Source of the DNA: Pteria penguin
Taxonomy: Eukaryota > Mollusca > Bivalvia > Pterioida > Pteriidae
Direction of reading: 5' to 3'
Assembly: GCA_035048485.1 (NCBI GenBank)
Contig: CM068592.1
Coordinates: 36,960,001 to 37,024,000, forward strand
Length of the DNA stretch: 64,000 nt
The notes below the pieces were generated by a model, which made no database searches, had not been told where the DNA came from, and was given only the letters and a program-made list of their open reading frames with translations. Below are positions 62,641-64,000 of the stretch, one piece after another; the stretch's first letter is position 1, and the number at the start of each line of letters is the position of its first letter. The position numbers and the translations under genes are program-made.

Positions 62641-62870
62641 ATAACCGGGATCTGTCCTTAAGGTTCGTGCACATGTCAAGGTCCCAATGTGTAACAACCG
62701 AAGGTCCGTGCACATAGCAAGGTCCCAAAGTGTAACGATGGAAGGTCCGTGCACATGACAAAGTCCCAAAGTGTAACGACCGAAGATCCGTGCACATGGC
62801 AAGCTCCCAGTGTAATGACGGAAGTTTCGTGCACATATATGGCAGGGTCCCATAGTGTAACGACGGAAGG
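62641..62870. repeat. Minisatellite, 40/41-bp unit, ~5 copies
   Basis: GTGCACAT occurs at 62668, 62708, 62749, 62790 and 62829. Units also contain AGGTCCCAAAGTGTAACGA. Frames on the minus strand are artefacts of the array. Confidence 0.94.
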
Positions 62871-62924
62871 TTGGTGGTTCTTCCGATTTCCTCCAGCTCT
62901 ATGGCTACGGTGAGGTGTTACGCA

Positions 62925-63200
62925 GATTGATTGATTGATTGATTGATTGATTTTTGTTTAACGTTACACCACGAATATTTCACGTATATGGTGACGGCAT
63001 CAGCCTGATGCGGGGCATACAAATTTTGACCTTTGCAACGGACCCACCCGAAGCAGTGAGGGATCTTTAACGTGCCATGCATACCACGACACGGGGCCTC
63101 GGTTTTTACTGTCTCATCCGAAAGACAGGACCAGAGCGGGACTCGAACCCCCAGCCTCCTGATGAGGAGGCGAGCGCGATACCACTAGGCCACGCCGACT
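62925..63200 (-). mobile_element. tRNA-derived SINE, near full length
   Basis: On the minus strand the tRNA-like head has an A box TGGCCTAGTGGT (plus 63181-63193) and a B box GGGTTCGAGTCCCG (plus 63137-63150). A central body follows, and then a 3' part CGTTAAACAAAAATCAATCA with a (TCAA)n tail at 62925-62953. It would be transcribed by RNA polymerase III and moved by a partner LINE, as usual for SINEs. Candidate molluscan families from memory are RUDI-like V-SINEs or bivalve MetaSINEs. I cannot choose between them. Confidence 0.85.
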
Positions 63201-63830
63201 TGGTGTTAAGCAGAAAATATGGGCCTGTTCACAATACCATTGGGTGGACGAACTACTATTGACGTACTAATGCATTGGTATTTAATAAATATCAGAAAAA
63301 ATATACATGTATGAATGCATAAATGACAATTTACCATTGTAGATATAAAGTTACAGACAGAGTCTAGTGTTCAGGTAGCGTTGGTATGTCTGAACATGAC
63401 CTCACTCAAATATTTTGCCCATTTGTACACCATTAGTACACATTTTCTTTTTAAAAACATAAATGACATGCGACAACTCCTATCAGAATATATTGCCAGC
63501 TATTGGTAATTGATTTTACTGAGGTTAAATATACACTGGTACCAAGGGTAAATATACATTGGTATCAAAGAAAATACTCTGACACAGTTGTGGTTTTCTT
63601 AAAGTGGTCAAGGCGGCCATAACGTGACTGACACTTCAGCATTACAGAATTCTTTTTCAAATTCAGTTACGAGAATTTGATATCCAAAACATATGCGTTC
63701 TAGCGTCAATCTATTTTTCAGGTACAAATCTCTATCCTGGAATGATTGTTTCATGATTGTTTTATTTTTGGCGGGAGTTTTATTTATAAAATGTACTGTA
63801 TATGTGTTTGCGGGAGTTTTAATGTCGTGG
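63201..63830. other. Single-copy AT-rich spacer
   Basis: Nothing recognised. Confidence 0.5.
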
Positions 63831-63862
<32 letters not shown>

Positions 63863-63910
63863 GTAGAAGAAGAAGAAGAAGAAGAAGAAGAAGAAGAAGA
63901 AGAAGAAGAA
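63831..63910. repeat. (GAA)n microsatellite
   Basis: AAG triplets with one TAGTAG interruption, giving poly-Glu and poly-Ser frames that are artefacts. Confidence 0.98.
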
Positions 63911-64000
63911 ACCACACACATTTTCACGAATTTTACGAAAATAAGATGCTTAGGGAATAAAATGTACAATATTAGTGGTGGTAAGACATTCTGACATCAA

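Noticed and set aside
63746..63994. Poly-Glu and poly-Ser frames over the GAA repeat.
   Set aside because: They are produced by a triplet microsatellite and have no other coding signs.

Overview
The window is animal nuclear DNA, AT-rich, intron-bearing and crowded with tandem and interspersed repeats. A bivalve mollusc is the best guess. The dispersed repeats with ACCTTGACC-rich bodies, GACAGACGGAC runs and a terminal CCCCC/GGGGG hairpin, together with the tRNA-derived SINEs, look like those I know from bivalve genomes. This is recognition from memory, not a database result.

Only one gene is recognised with confidence: a minus-strand BAMBI-like TGF-beta/activin pseudoreceptor. Its extracellular cysteine-knuckle exon lies at 8466-8708 and its transmembrane/short-tail exon at 7369-7781, joined by a phase-1 intron of 684 bp. 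The signal-peptide exon was not found. About 2.45 kb holding the last exon, most of that intron and the 3' flank is present twice (1-2446 and 5966-8410) and looks almost identical. In the left copy the last exon carries one extra T, which truncates the tail.

From about 8.9 kb to the end there is no second confident gene. The sequence is a patchwork of about 20 minisatellite arrays (units 22-159 bp), long (AT)n tracts, fold-back and TIR elements (18687-18907, 38379-38615, 48014-48282, 49095-49205, and a 2.55-kb TIR-bounded composite at 58317-60862), five dispersed ACCTTGACC-type elements, two tRNA-derived SINEs (54889-55072 and 62925-63200) and the 3' end of a non-LTR retrotransposon (58989-59564). 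The largest array is a 3.6-kb satellite of 40-bp units at 40846-44462 with higher-order structure. About 700 bp further on is a 45-bp array at 45166-46560.

Many long open frames in the window are tandem repeats whose unit is a multiple of three. They stay open on both strands and are not annotated as genes. A few short exon-like frames (9812-9988, 13036-13154, 27572-27853) are listed at low confidence. I do not see a new multi-gene system. The items most worth checking are the BAMBI 3'-exon duplication, the fold-back at 38.4 kb, the TIR composite and the higher-order satellite.
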